Shown here: positions 11,881 through 25,410 of the stretch, one piece after another | Position numbering within the stretch: position 1 is the stretch's first letter | Layout of the letters: each line of letters opens with the position of its first letter | Assembly: GCA_021234155.1 (NCBI GenBank) | Contig: JAJEKV010000285.1 | Span: forward strand, 184,001 to 248,000 | DNA from: Isoetes taiwanensis | Taxonomy: Eukaryota > Streptophyta > Lycopodiopsida > Isoetales > Isoetaceae | DNA length: 64,000 bases | Direction of reading: 5' to 3' | Program-made: the position numbers and the translations under genes | Notes under the pieces: generated by a model | What the model was told of the DNA's origin: nothing | Databases searched by the model: none | What the model saw: the letters and a program-made list of their open reading frames with translations, nothing else

Positions 11881-14237
11881 CCATCCTCATAGATATCCCA
11901 CGGGCCAGGAACAAGTTGGGCTGATTGGTTCTCTTCTCACAGGGCCAGCTCTAAGTTGGTTTGCTCTTTTATTGGAGAAAGGAGCCCCAGAGTTGCAAGA
12001 TTTTGCTGCTTTCACTGCAGAATAGGAGTAATACAAGTAAGACTAGTAATAATGTCTACCATAAGAAGTAATACAAGTGTGTTAATATGCTAGATGTTAT
12101 AATGCTAGATATTATAGCATAAGATTTTTCCAGACAAATCCTAAAAATGGCCACACTCAAAGGAAGGTCGAAATGTCAAATTTGAAAGAGGAATAGTTAT
12201 TACAACAAAGGTAAAAAAGCAACAGATTTTCAACGAGCTACATATTAGGGTAGCATTTGGGTTTGAAGAAGCAAACATGGCAGCTGCTTCCCAGCATATA
12301 GTATGGAGTGGAAGGCAACATGCAAAGGCAATTTGACTGGTGAAGAGGATGAAATTAATTGCAAACATCAGATCTCAGACTGCGTCTAAGATAAACTTAG
12401 AAAACAACTGGAAGATCTAGCTATGGCGGCCAATTTCTGTGGCTAGGGTTTAGAATTAATTAGGCAGAGCAGATTCTGGCACTTACCGAGGTAAAGTCAT
12501 GGCTTGGCAGGGCAAACTCAGAGGCAAATCCAACTCAGGTTTTGCTTGAGATCCAGAAATATATATTCAAAACAAATCATCTCAGCAAGCATAGTAGATT
12601 ATAGTGCAAGCAGGTTCTAGAATTGCCAAAAGGTTTGCATAAAACGATCCCCTTTGTTATCAAAAAGGTGAAGCTCATAGATTTGGCACTTTGGCAAAGA
12701 TGAAGTATGGTTTCCAGAGATAAAGGTCAGCAACAACAAATCTAAAATGTACCAATGTGAAGATGAATATCTGGCATCAAACAGCACAGGGAAAGGCAAT
12801 AAGCCTTTTCTTACAGCTGTCAAGCTTGCAGTGGCAGAGCTCTAAGCCGGATTTAGAGCTTTCTAGCATGGCTACACATAGGGAATCTAGGTTAGTTATC
12901 CAAAAACACGTTTAGGAAACAATGGAAATACATATTCTTATGAGAATATTTGCTGCAACCGAGAAGTCTGTGGGATGAATGGAGTGAGAGGCTTGCATGA
13001 TTTTTGGGTTTGAAGAAGAATATCTAGCATACTGATGAAGAAGAAAAAGATCTCATGCTAGAAAAGGATCTGATGGTAGATATTGATGTCAAACGCCTTG
13101 CATGAAAACAGAATGAGAAATGAATATCTAGTGAACCCCTGACACTGTAAATAAAATCAAGAATGAATGAGGAATGAATGCTTTTTTGCCATATTCATTC
13201 TTTTTCACCATACTCATGCTACATCCAAACATGAATAAAACAAAAAACATTGTTATCAAACAAAAAAGCAATATCTGGCATACCAAATCTGTTGAATGAA
13301 GAGAGAACAAGACGGATCGACGACACCACCACCAAAACGTTTCAGAGAAGAGAACTTTTGTCGTTTCATGCATATGAATGAAGTGCTCAGAACAACAACT
13401 GTTAGATTGTTGAAGGTAATCCAGATCAATGCTCCAAAAAAGCCGCACTCTAGAAATACTATTTAGTATGGCCCAATGAATACAACACTAAATCATCGGA
13501 AAACCATGCCAAAAAGCATATAAAATTACAAAAAAACCCCTGTTATAATGCTAGATATTGCTATTTTGTATTCTAACGGCGCGCGCACATCCGTCCTCAT
13601 TGAAGGCGAATCGGCTCACGTACCTCGACTGTTACAAATTTTCGAATGGCAAAATGTCGACTATTACAAAATACTCCCATTTTGGGTTGTCGATTTTCTT
13701 TTCTTTCCAATAATGGTCCTCTATGACATTTCGCCATTTTTTTCAACCAAGGCCCTAAATTTTTGCCATTTGGCGAATAGCCACTCTTTGACACCTTGCT
13801 CAATGTAGTGTGAAAGACACTTCCCCCGTCATCCTTTTTAGGAACATTGTTCCTGGACCATAAATGGTGGGTATATAAAAGCGTATTTATGTCTACCATC
13901 AACATACATGTCCCGTCCCGTGAAGAAACTTTTAAGTACTTTACAATTTAGTCTAAGTGAAGAGAATGGATAAAACAACAAATTTAGATAGCAAAGTACT
14001 AATAATTTGAGGTTGACATTTTAAATAATATGTTCACATAAAATTTTCACCAAAAATCATTATTATTATGATAAATTCGGGAATATTCTGGGCCAAATCG
14101 CCCGTCGGACTAAAATTTTCGCCGAGTTACATGTCCAAAAGCGAAACGGACGTTCTCCTTCAGTGACGTGACGCTGTCGGAATCCGGACTTCTCCAAGTC
14201 AGGTGACTCATGTGTCGTTGGGATCCCGAACCTTACG
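11881..14237. other. Intergenic, no gene recognised
   Basis: No coding family, RNA gene or element recognised. GC-richer patches near 13570-13640 and 14090-14237 look like fragments of a different element interrupted by the transposon at 14248. Confidence 0.45.
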
Positions 14238-15070
14238 GGTGGGGTACATGGAAAAAATTAATGGCTATTAATAGCCAAATGGCGATTTTTTAAGGGGTCT
14301 AGACAATTTTTGTGGTGAATTTTATGAAGGAAGATTTCTTTAAAAAAAATAAAAAATAGCCATATTTAAAACAAGTACTCCATTATTTTTTTGGGATTAG
14401 CCAAACTATTTTCTTCCTTTTTCCTAAATAAAAAGGGATTAGCCTTTCTTTAAATTATAATAATTATATATAAAATCATTAATAGCCAAACAAAAATGAA
14501 TTCTTATTATAGACTTTTACACATCCCCACCTACCATCATCAGTGATACTAGTTTTTCAAAATATGAATTTTTATTACATATATCATATATAAATTTTCA
14601 AAAAAGAACTGTAAAAGATGGCCAATATCCCTGTAGATGCTTGAGTTGGTTGCATAACATCTTCCTTTAAGGGCTAGAGATAAGTGCAACTTGATCATTA
14701 TATCTAGAAGATGTCATTGCATTTAATGTAGTTCAGACTATTGATGTTATAAGCTACGTTGTGGGCTTCTGTTAAAAGTTTTTTAATATTATTGTATGTT
14801 TTTTTATTGTTGATTATTATTTGTAATTGTAGTACAATATATCTAAAGCTACAAAATTTATATTTTCGGTATTTTCCAGTTAGAAAAAATAGCTAAGTGA
14901 AAGTTTATAGTACTTAAAAGTTTCATCAAGTCCAAATACATATAAATGTAATGATAATAATAACTTTAGCCAAATGTATACCATAAAATACAGTAAAATT
15001 TTGAAAAATAGCCAAACCATTTTTTATGGAAAAATATATAGTATGCTTAATTTTTTCCCTGGTGGGGTAC
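14238..15070. mobile_element. Non-autonomous TIR DNA transposon, 813 bp, with 10-bp target duplication
   Basis: The direct repeat GGTGGGGTAC at 14238-14247 and 15061-15070 brackets 14248-15060. The ends are imperfect inverted repeats: ATGGAAAAAATTAA on the left, AGGGAAAAAATTAA as complement of the right. The interior is AT-rich with no transposase and repeated TAGCCAAA motifs. A 9-11-bp duplication is typical of Mutator-like elements, so a MULE-type MITE is the best guess. The insert splits an otherwise GC-richer sequence. Confidence 0.8.
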
Positions 15071-16009
15071 GCCTCATGTGTACACGCCCTCCTAGCCTGC
15101 GTCTAGCACTAGGGGACCACTTCCAAGCCATGTAGCGCGACGAAGCACCCTCACTGGGGTGACAATGCCCGATGTCAGGAACAAGAACAACCGCAAGTCC
15201 AAGCCACCGCAAATGGACTCCGGCCCCGGAGAATATGCACTCATGTATCAGCCAAGAACTTAGCATATGCCCATATGTCAGAGTTTAAACCATGTTTATC
15301 ATCATATGATCCAAGAATCAAGAGTCATAATTCACATACATTTCCTATGCATTTACCAGGAACAACATAGAACAATGCCAACATTTGCAATGATACCATA
15401 GACAAATCACATTCATGTTCTACCACATGATGTCAAATATTCAACAAGTACATGCTAACATAATGCAACCTTGACACATCACCATGGTATCCAAGCATTT
15501 AGCATGTCTATATATATTATACAAGAACACATAAAAGGTCTAGCATTTTCCTCTCCATATGAAAAGCTTATTCTAGGATGTCATAATGTTTTATTCCCAA
15601 ACAATCATTCCTAAAATTTACATCCATATAAGGTACAAGTATCACCTAGCAACTACAACATACTGCTACGGGCATGCTTCCCCAAAGTCACTCCCTCCAT
15701 AAGGAGTGAACATTTTACATAATACTCATATGCAATTCAATATGTTAGCTTGTTTTTCTTACTAATAAATTAATTACATAACTTAGCATTTTATTTGGCC
15801 AACAATACTCCATGCCATTGCCATGTTGCAGAAGCCCCCATAAGCTTCTTTAGGCCGCTTTGGCATACATTCTCTTACTATACATAACCTCCACAGTTGT
15901 TTCTTAGCAGTGCAATTTCCTATCATAGTTTATTTTAGCATCTTAACTTCAATCTAATCACCAAAGTTATATATATACATCTTTGTCTATCTTCTAAATT
16001 AGTTTCTTG
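15071..16009. other. Intergenic flank of the tandem array
   Basis: No gene recognised. The first ~190 bp continue the GC-richer sequence left of the DNA transposon. The rest is AT-rich. The last bases, TTTCTTG, adjoin the first tandem unit. Confidence 0.5.
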
Positions 16010-16800
16010 TCTCATGGAGCCGATGGCGCCTTTCGTGCCCTTGTTAGAACCTCCATGCAGCCCCCATAAGCTACATGATCTCAAGGTTCTAATTGAGTTC
16101 TGGCTTCTCCAAGCAGAACAATCTCTATATTGTTGTTGCCAAGATCCCGTTTACTATATACAAGGTCTGCCCTACTATCTACAATTCTAAGGACTATTCC
16201 CAGACTTCTTACAATAAGCTTAGCTTAGTTCTTACTTCTTCTTATATACCAATGTGGCAAAAGACATTCAATCCCACATTATCACATTCAGGATCAATTC
16301 CTTTATACTCTTAATTTAAGTCATTAAATTATGATTCTCTTTCAACAAGAACAATCTAAGCAATCTAAGCTTCCCCTGGTGTAAGCGGCAAACCACCCAC
16401 CTGAGAACCACTTCAATGATGATCCTTTGACTCCTTGTACCTGTTTTCTTCTCAAAATATCCCCTCCTTTCAGCTCCTAGCTCCAAGAAGAAAGCTGCAC
16501 AAAGAGATACAATGGTGCAGTCAATTCTGATGCCGCTTCACTCTTTCTGCCATATCTCCCTCGTACGGATGAATTTTGGCCTTATCAGATCTAATCTGGA
16601 AAGCTGATTTCAAAATCTTTTTAAAAAAGTAAGAATTACCGGAATTGGATCTCGGGTTGCCGAGATATGATGTTCCAAATTTCGGCCAACAAAACTGCCC
16701 AAAAATTGCTCCTTCTGCTTCCTTCCAGAAACCCTCATAGAAATGATGCCCTTTGGTTTTATGACATGAATTTAGTATAAACTCCTCATACATAATGTGT
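16008..16800 (-). mobile_element. LTR-like fragment, copy 1
   Basis: On the minus strand the sequence reads ...AATGTGGGATTGAATG..., then CCACATTGG and TATATAAG (16241-16249), a promoter arrangement common in plant LTRs. It runs to CCATGAGACA at 16008, a CA terminus that coincides with the unit boundary. No gag, pol or second LTR is attached. The fragment at 11533-11657 is a further partial copy. Identification as an LTR is inference. Confidence 0.45.
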
Positions 16801-19498
16801 ATTTCTCATGTAATGATCAATTAGAATATTCTCCGTAAGCATCAATAAGGAAATGTAAATTACGTGCCTGTTAATGAGCCAAGCTCTTTACAAAACACCA
16901 TGGTGTTTGTTAACTGATTCTTATGTTCAATATTTCATTAAGTTTGTATTTTGTTGATGATTGACGATTTGCATAACATCTCAGAAGGAATCTTTGACCT
17001 TCAAAGATTAATTAATAGTCATTGTCTTTGTATATAAATATTGGGAGGGTTTCTTCTCACTACAGTGGTTGCTTTTAAACATCCTACAGTAATTTTATTC
17101 TTTCTTATAGGCATTCAAGCATTTAACCTTTCCTATTCACACACATTTAGTTTGCTCTTCTACCAACATAAAATGTGCACAGAATATGTGAACTTATTCT
17201 TAATAATAAGAGCAGATACATCCATCCTTTATTTTCTCATAATTACCATTTGCCACTTTCCCTCACCCCCTACCTTAACCATTATTTATTGATTTATCAA
17301 TTTAAGACACAACTACTAACACATAGAGAATGGACAGAAGATGGATGTTATGACTTTGCATCAAGAGCTTTTAAACTTGGAGATGACCCCAAAGGGTTGC
17401 GTTGTCAGGTTCTACCTTATCAAGAAGGATTTTTAGGTTACAAAAAAAATAGTACTGAATCACATCAAATCACACATGCATCAATGTGTCCGTCTCTTTC
17501 TGGATAATGTTCGGGATCATCGGGCACCCTTTTACTACAAGCTTGACACATTGAAAGTGCACAGAAACAATTACAATTCAAAGTCCATTGCATCTGTCCC
17601 TTGCACACTTCGATGACTTCCACACGTCGAGGTACCTTTCATGCACCCAAAAGTTGCATGCATAATAGAATTTATCTCAACGTTGAAACTCATTTACTAT
17701 CTGGAAGACAAATATAGAGTAGTCCCCATATCTTGTACTCCACACCACTAAGCAAGGAGACCTTGTACATGTCTTCATGTAATATTTGCACTTCCATTGT
17801 GTATCACTTAACAATAGACTGAAATAAAGTTCTGGTGCACATTACCCTTGTGCAATGATAGGGACTCCTGTATATTGGATAAAGGTAGTTAATTGCCTCT
17901 AGAAGAGAAGATCTTGATTAAAAGACAAGTCTTATTTTACTATTAAAAAAAAAAGAAAAGCTATGCAATGGTGCAACTAGGGAGCCGCAATGGAAAGGAT
18001 AACCATGACAATGGTAATGGTGCAACCAGGGAGCCAGAATGGAAAGGGTAACTATAGCAATGCTGCAACCAACGAGCTGAAATGGTGGGTTTTAAGGCCT
18101 CACAGTTCTTCATTCAAGACGTCTCTATTCTTTTTTCTTCTGGTGTTCACAATTCATGTTTTGTCTTTGTTCATGGTCACGGTTGCTTCTACTAGCAAAG
18201 CTCTAGCATGATAGTTTCTGCAAGCTACTGGATTAAGGCCTACTATTACATACCCGCAGGTTCATTTTAAGTTGGGTTGCTTTATGTTTGTATGGTTATT
18301 TGAGTGCATTTGATTGGCAAGTTTTTCATGCACAACTAGATTGGATTTGCATTGTGGCAAGGTAAAGTTCTTATGTCTATAGCCAATTTCAACTGCTTTA
18401 CATTTGCTTATTTTGATTATTTTCATTTAGGCATTGTCCCAAATCATCACATCGTCTTAACTTCATAAATGACAATGATGTACTGATTCATTGCATATCG
18501 GTTGCAGTAGTCTGGCACATTCAGCTGCTTTAAGCTAAGCATTATGTTGTTGTAAATGTATGCCATGCTATTGCAATTGGTGTTTTACTTAACAAGGAGA
18601 AGTAAAAGCAGGTGATAATGGGTGAATAAAAAAAGAAAGACAATGGTTAGCTTGAGAGAAGTTGGCACGTGGTTACTTAGAGGAGAATGGTATGGGTTGT
18701 TTGGCAATGGCATCGGAGGATACAATGGAAGCAGCAAAGAGGGAGGCTCGGGCAAATGCCAAGGAGGATGCAGTGGTGCTAACTAATTAGTGGATCGTGG
18801 CTTGGCCTCTGCCAAAGAAACAATGCAAAAAGCAATAGGGGTGGCCACATGCAATATTTGCTGCCTCCACCTCCGTATCTCAATTTCATACGAGAGCGGA
18901 TACCAGAGAGGTGAAGAGTGGCAGAATAAAGGGGGAAGAGCTTCAGAAGAGAGGGGAACCAGCAGATTGCACTAATTTTTGTGGATGCTCCCCTGCAAGA
19001 ATGGAAGATTGAAAACTGGCCTCCGACTTCAAGATGGAGGCCTCCACTTCCGTTTTTGCCTCAAAATCTGCCGTTGAAGGCAGAAAAATGATCATGTGGC
19101 CACCCCTAATGCATCCCCTTCATAAGGATGCCCGCCAAAACGTTCACCGCACTGCCGAGGAAGAGCGTGCCCATGTTTCTGAAAAGCAGCAGGCTATCCG
19201 CTCAACGCTTGGCCTCAGAGGAGCGACTTGCCGCTCGCCTCCAGGTTGCTGACCAGATTCAAGGCGGAGCTGCTGGATCCAGGTATCGTGTTCCTTGTCA
19301 TTATGTATGCTATGCTTCAACAAATTCCTGTAAACCACTTTCTTATCTATTATTACTCTTTGCTAGTTTCATACTATGCACATCATTGTCAATGTCATCG
19401 TACAGTTCGAGCTAGGATATTAGTTTAAAGGGCATGGCAGATCAGTAGGAGTTGCAATGTCTAGGTTGCCCCTAGAGGTGGACAATCCCAAAAAGGCA
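16801..19498. other. Unit 5' part, no intact gene
   Basis: A TATA-like TATATAAATA lies near 17031. Short open frames near 17041-17507 are conserved among copies only because the copies are young. A run of imperfect ~50-bp repeats (CAATGGTGCAAC-GGGAGCC-AATGGAAAGG) lies at 17965-18075. Near 19130-19270 an interrupted frame reads HRTAEEERAHVSEKQQAIR, then LASEERLAARLQVADQ, a charged helical fragment of unknown origin. Counterparts are at 31021-33699 and 45101-47798. Confidence 0.5.
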
Positions 19499-20103
19499 AG
19501 AATAGAATAGAATAGAATAGAATAGTTTTTTTAACGTCCACGAAGACCAATAGGTCATGGGACCCATACAATGGGCTAGTACAATCATTACTACTAGGAT
19601 TAAAAAACCCCGCCGAAAGGTTTTCAAGGGAAAAACTTGCAAAGAATGATGATACTAGACAAGCTTAGATAATGACACCGAGGGCTCGGTAATTGCGGGC
19701 GTTTATCTAGAACCTCAAGTATGTATAATGCCAAGTCATGCACGGATGGTACCGAGAAGTTGTGGAAGCGTGGAATGGAATGCTAAGGTCGAAAAATGAT
19801 TCGGACTATCTCAAAAGCGGGGCAACTTGGAGAAGAGTATGGCTTTCATCTTCAATAATAACCTGTGGCGGCAATTGAGGCACATAGTCTCGCTTTCGCG
19901 GCAATTGCGGCCGCTCCCATCTACTGTCTCAATCAAGTAGCTGTGGGACCCCCGTGCGAATTGATGCAATAGCTACAAGCTTGTTCCTGGACAATGAAGC
20001 AAGCAAATAAGCAAATAAGCAAATAAGCAAATAAGCAAATAAGCTTGGGGCCCTGGTGCCAAAGTGGGGAAAGAGTTTGTTTCAAGTAGAAGAGTGTGCA
20101 TCT
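19499..20103 (-). mobile_element. LINE 3' end with (TATTC)n tail, copy 1
   Basis: The minus strand encodes, with frame breaks, the C-terminal zinc-knuckle part of a non-LTR reverse transcriptase, then a short 3' UTR and a tail of four TATTC units (19499-19525). The intact version is in copy 3. An 8-bp repeat (GCAAATAA) inside the coding part has five units here and four in copies 2 and 3. Confidence 0.75.
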
Positions 20104-20995
20104 CCACTAGAATTTGTTGACAAATTTCTCATGGTGTATCTTTAAATTTTTTTTCGATATGCTTGAATGATTGATAAAATAAATTGATATACAAGAATTT
20201 AGCGCTTGCACTGCCAGTGCACTATGGATCTCGGAAGTCAAATCTAAATTTGGCTGCATCATAATATTCTCTTTGAGACACATCGATGTTGTTATATAGC
20301 ATACAATTGAAGAGCTTTATTTTTACAATTTCGTATGATGAACTAGAAACGAAGCCCAGGGTTGCTAGGCTAGAAGAGGTTTGTGCAAATTCCCCTCCCA
20401 TTTTTTTTCTTTTTTTCACCCGTTCTTTTTTTTCGTTTCCTCCTTTCCTTTTTTCTTCGCATGTTTGCACAAACACAGGTTAAGACTTTGAAGTAATTTA
20501 AGGTTATCGATGTTGTAGCCAGCTAAGATTTTTGTGCACGAGGAGAGCCTTAGAATCGTTAGATTTTTGTGCACGAGGAGAGCCTTAGTTTGGAAATTTC
20601 AGCTGTGGAAATTCCAGCTATTCAGGGGTGCGGTTGGGAAGTTATGCCCGGCTTGGCGAATTGAGTTAGGTGGTTGTTGTGGCAGTCTCGGCGACAAATT
20701 GTAATGGTAGGGTTCCTTGGAGATATTCTCATGGAGCTATGTTCCCCAGGTCCCATCGTCAGCATTAACATCAGCATCAGCTTCCGAGTTAACATTGTCT
20801 AGCGACCAGATCACCAGAAATAATGCAAGAATGTATCGGCAAAAATGTTTCTATATATCAGCAAAAAGGACCTGGGATTCAGAAGGCGTCTGCAGCCCCA
20901 TATGGTCAATCTTAGCTAATGATCATCTTAGTCCCAGCCGAATGGCCATCTTAGCTGATGATCTCATTAGATTGTTTACCTATCATGAAAATTAA

Positions 20996-22980
20996 TTGAG
21001 TCAAATGAGGCATTTAATAAAATTGCAAGACCAAGTGCACACACTTGGGATTGCAGTCATCCAAGCAAATGCCAAGCTTGGGCATGGCGACTTTGCCCTT
21101 GAGTTATATCACATCATGCTGTCGTTCTCAAAGCATGTGCTACAACTTCATTTCTTCTTAAAGTCTGCCTTGCGCATGAGCAGATATATAAAAGTGAATT
21201 GCATGCGGATGGTACCTTGGGGAATACCTTGCTAGATACGTATGTCAAGTGTAACAGTGTGGGAGAGGCATTTAACTTATTTGACAAGCTGCCTGATAGA
21301 ACTGTGGTGTCATGGGGTGCACTGATCTCTGGATCTTGGCTGTAAAGCTTTTTGAGGTAATGTGACAGGAAGGTTTAAAACCATATAGAGTCATATTCTT
21401 GAGCATTTTGAATGCTTGCACCGGCATCCCCGATAGATCATCCGAAAACCGCTAGATCGGCCGGGATCTTTGTACCTTGGGTGCAATAATTACAGGATAC
21501 ATGCAACTTAATGGAAGTTTCGTTGCATTGGAAATATTTAAGGAGATGCAATGGGAAGGCATCAAGCCAAATAATATCAGATTTTTGAAACAGCCTCACA
21601 TTTGTAGCCATTTTGAAAGCATGCTCCAGCACCAGAGCTATAGAGGAAGGCAGGTTATTCCATTTGCAACTAATCAAAGATGCTAACTCATCAGATAATC
21701 TCCTAGGAAGTAGACTAATCGATTTGTAGCCTAAACTAAGGTCGCAGCATCTTTGACAACTTATTGGATGCACGCTTTCAAGTCTTGTGCCAGCCTAGCG
21801 GCCAGAGGGCAAGGCAGGCTAATTCATGTTCAGTTTAGAGAAAGTGGAATTCAATCACAAATTATTGGAAGCGCCCTTGTTGATGTGGGGGTCTAGAAGA
21901 AGCAAGGAAAGTCTATGAAAATTTGCCCAATTAGGATGTGTACTCATGGGGTGCAATAATTGCAGGATAATGCAATATGGGCAAAGTCGACAATGGAAGT
22001 ATTAAGCATGGTGTATAATATACATCCTTGCCCTAGAGTTCTTTGTTAAGATGCAAAAAGAAAGAATAAATGCAACTGATACTGTATTGTTCTATGCTTA
22101 AAAGCCCATGTTGGGACATGAGCTATTGAGCATAGCAGGATAATTCATGATGGAATTATTGACGTAGACCCTTGAATATTCGGGGTAATATACTTCTTGA
22201 TCTATATGCAAAAATGTGGGTAGAGAAAGCTCCTGCTAGATCAAGGTGTTGTATCTTGAAGTGCAATAATTATAGGATACACGTAGCTTAATGAAAGTTT
22301 CGTTGTGTTGGAAATATTTGAGGAGATGCGACATGAAGGCATCAAGCCAACGAATATCACATTTTTGATACAGCCGTACTGTAGCCATTTTGAAAGTATG
22401 CTCCAACGCAAGAGCTATAGAGTATGGCAGGTTATTCCATTTGCAACTAATCAAAGATGCTAACTTATCAGACGATCTCCTAGGAAGTAGCCTAATCGAT
22501 ATGTATGTTAAATGCGGGAGCCTAAATGAAGGCCGCATCATCTTTGACAACTTATTGGATGCACGCTTTCAAGTCTTGTGCCAGCCTAGGGGCCAAAGTG
22601 CAATGCAGGCTAATTCATGTTCAGTTTAGGGAAAGTGGAGTTCAGTCACAGATTATTGGAAGTGCCTTTGTTGATGTGGGGGTCTAGAAGAAGCAATGAA
22701 AGTCTATGAAAATTTGCCAAATTTACAGCATATGCCCAGCATGACATGTTTTGGAATGCTTTCAAGAGATGCAACAGAGAGGAATAATGCCAGACAAGAC
22801 ATTCTTTATGAGCGTGCTTGTTGCGTGCAGTCACGCAGGACTAGTGAATGAAGGCTATTTGTATTTAATATCTATGTTAGACAATCATATTACTCCTAGT
22901 ATTTGTCACCATACATGTCTAGTTGATCTTTTGTCCCATGCAAGCTGCCTTCATGAAGCTAGATATGCTAGAATCTAATA
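20996..22980 (+). pseudogene. PPR protein pseudogene, copy 1
   Basis: Fragments of plant pentatricopeptide repeats occur in changing frames with many stops. Near 21220-21345 is TYVKCNSVGEAFNLFDKLP, then VVSWGALISG. At 21477-21590 is GAIITGYMQLNGSFVALEIF. At 22390-22580 is LLGSSLIDMYVKCGSLNEGR. At 22751-22978 is MPDKTFFMSVLVACSHAGLV, followed by HHTCLVDLLSHASCLHEA, the usual C-terminal PPR block. Such proteins normally bind organellar RNA. This locus cannot make one. Repeat wording such as VVSWGA resembles fern PPR families. The segment from 21481 recurs at 22261, an internal 780-bp duplication. Confidence 0.85.
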
Positions 22981-24895
22981 TTCGGGATGACATTTGTGTT
23001 TGCTTAGTTCATGCAAAGTACTTGACAAGCTAGAGCTAGGAAAGCAATGTTTTGGCCAATTTATCCTGGTTGGTTGAAGATGTTCTTCGACATATGTTCT
23101 CAAAAACTCATAACACACCAAAACAAAGATATAAACAATACATATCCCATAACATACCAAAACAAAGTTTTTAAATTTTTGTTTTCTGCGTATAAAATGC
23201 TTGAATTTTATAATGAAGTTATGAATTTTAAGCTTTTTAAGAGAATTACAAACCTTTTTGTGTTTTCTCTCTCTCTATAAATCTATGGCGTTCCAAGCAT
23301 GCTCTATTTGGATTTTCTCATTTTTCGTATGAAGCTTCTTTTTTATTTTTTCCAAAACCTATCCACAATTACAACCAATGCAACGAAATGGCGGGCTTAA
23401 TTTTAAAATGTTAATTAAAATTTTAACTGAAGTACATCTTTGCACCTGATCCACATCTCAAAGGAAACAGATCCACATACCGACTGCGTGAGTTTCATCT
23501 TGCTTACTCATGGCAGCCTTTGATTCTAAGGGTCCACAAAATTCAACATATGCTTCACATGTTGTTCTACTACCAGAGTGCACAATAATATGTACATTTT
23601 CATCAAGTAAGCCAAATTCTTTGAAAAAATCCTTCTTTAAACTGGATTTCCCAGAAAGAGGTGCATTTAATTCTGCATTTTCCAGTTGTACAGACTGCCT
23701 AGTAGAAGAAGCTTGTAGAACTCAACCTACAAAAATGGCTTCTCCGTCCTCATTTTTAAAATTCGAAGACAAAGGCTCTTATAGACGTTGAGCTCTTCAC
23801 AAAAGTTTAATTGCCATGTGATAAATTGGGGAATATACGGATATACCAGGTATTAGGCTCCTTTGTTCTTCATGATGACCATCATCATACTATGTTTGAT
23901 TTATATTTTGCAAAGGTAATCAGAAGAAGCAGCTGATAGAATTGGCAAAAGCTGGGGGAGTTATCTGCACAATCATTATCTGCACAATAGGATACATTGT
24001 CTAACTTGTTATCCGTGCGACATGCTTATTTCCCTAAATTGGTTTGTTCGTCTTGTCATTTGCTCATGGAATAACACTGTATCATTTGTCTTATTTTCTC
24101 TATTACTTATTATGCAATATCTGTTTGCTGAGCATAGTCTTTTGCAACAAAGCATTTTATAATCTTGAAAGGTGCAGACTTTGTTCCAAATGGCCAATAA
24201 ACATGTTCACGTCATTGTCATATGCCTAGCTATTTTTGCCAATGTGACTCAACAAACTTCTCTAATAATCATGCCGTGGGTATGGGTACTTATACCTCGC
24301 TCTAATATCAAGTATGACATTCAGAAACATAATCAATTCAACATAATCGTCATATAATATTGCAACCGATAATGCCATCGATCCGAGCCATCGGATCGGT
24401 ATTCTCGAAGAGGCGAGCATGCATTCTCCCATACATGCATGCATTGCATGCATTTTCTGGGGCTCTAGTTCGTTTGGGGATCGCTATTTCTTGCAGGTTC
24501 TTCATCGACTTCTCATCGGCGTTTTCTCCTCTCTCAGCAGTTCCCTAGACTCCCCGCTTTCCCTTAATGTATATATTATTGTAAATGTTGTTTTTGTGTC
24601 GCATGGCATGCGTGACCACCCCCTCGCTCTTTCGAGGTGTAAATGTTGTTTTTTCTCTATTGGTTCTTTTGTTGGTGATTTGCAGGTCCAGGGGCGATGA
24701 GCGACTTCGATATTCTCTGTGGAGCGTGGGTTTTTTTTGTGGGAACGTTTAGTAGCCTTGCATTTGTCAAGCCCCTTGCCGAGATTTTATCGCTAGGCTT
24801 TTCCTCGAAAACCCGAAAGGGCGGGGTTTTTTAATCCCGGCGATAAGCTCTCGGCAGGTACACTAGCCAATGTCTGTAGCACACAATTTTATTTG
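22981..24895. other. Unit middle part, no intact gene
   Basis: No coding family recognised. A CATGCATTGCATGCAT-type palindromic patch lies near 24435. A block at 24785-24855 (TTTTCCTCGAAAACCC... GGGGTTTTTTAATCCCGG) resembles the 3' UTR of the LINE at 26930-26970, so it is probably a third, older LINE-related scrap. Counterparts are near 37175-39091 and 51249-53153. Confidence 0.45.
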
Positions 24896-25127
24896 GGGTC
24901 CAGGTGTTATGACTGGATATTCCCTATGTTTTTCATTTTTTGGGTAGCTTGCGATGTGCACCTACCCACTATACCATTATAGAAAAACTACTGAGATGAA
25001 TGAGAAGCCTAGGGTCCAGGTGTTATGACTGGATATTCCCTATGTTTTTCATTTTTTGGGTAGCCTGCGATGTGCACCTACCCACTATACCATTATAGAA
25101 AAACTACTGAGATGAATGAGAAGCCTA
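24896..25127. repeat. 116-bp tandem duplication, copy 1
   Basis: Two adjacent copies starting GGGTCCAGGTGTTATGACTG at 24896 and 25012. They are identical apart from one base (AGCTTGCG versus AGCCTGCG). Unit 2 has a single copy at 39092-39207. Confidence 0.95.
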
Positions 25128-25410
25128 ATATATTATTGCAACATAATCATGATTTCTTAGAGGATGGAATTTCAAATGATTTCTTTGCAAAGTATTGTTC
25201 CGTTATACTAGAGAGTCCATGTTTCAGGAGATTGCAATATCTTTGCCAAGGATTTGGAAGATGGAAACTACATTTTTTATTTTATAACTAGAACTTAGCG
25301 CTGCTTTTGATGGTATTTATATGGGAAACTTTATTACAAATTACAAAGGTAAAAGAACATTATCAAAACATGTAATTTCTGTATGAAGTAATCAAACGTG
25401 CTTTTGACTA

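Noticed and set aside
17175-17507. 110-codon frame (LTHREWTEDGCYDFASRAFKL) conserved in all three units
   Set aside because: Conservation reflects recent duplication. No family was recognised, and its end shifts between copies (31835, 45806), so I left it unassigned.
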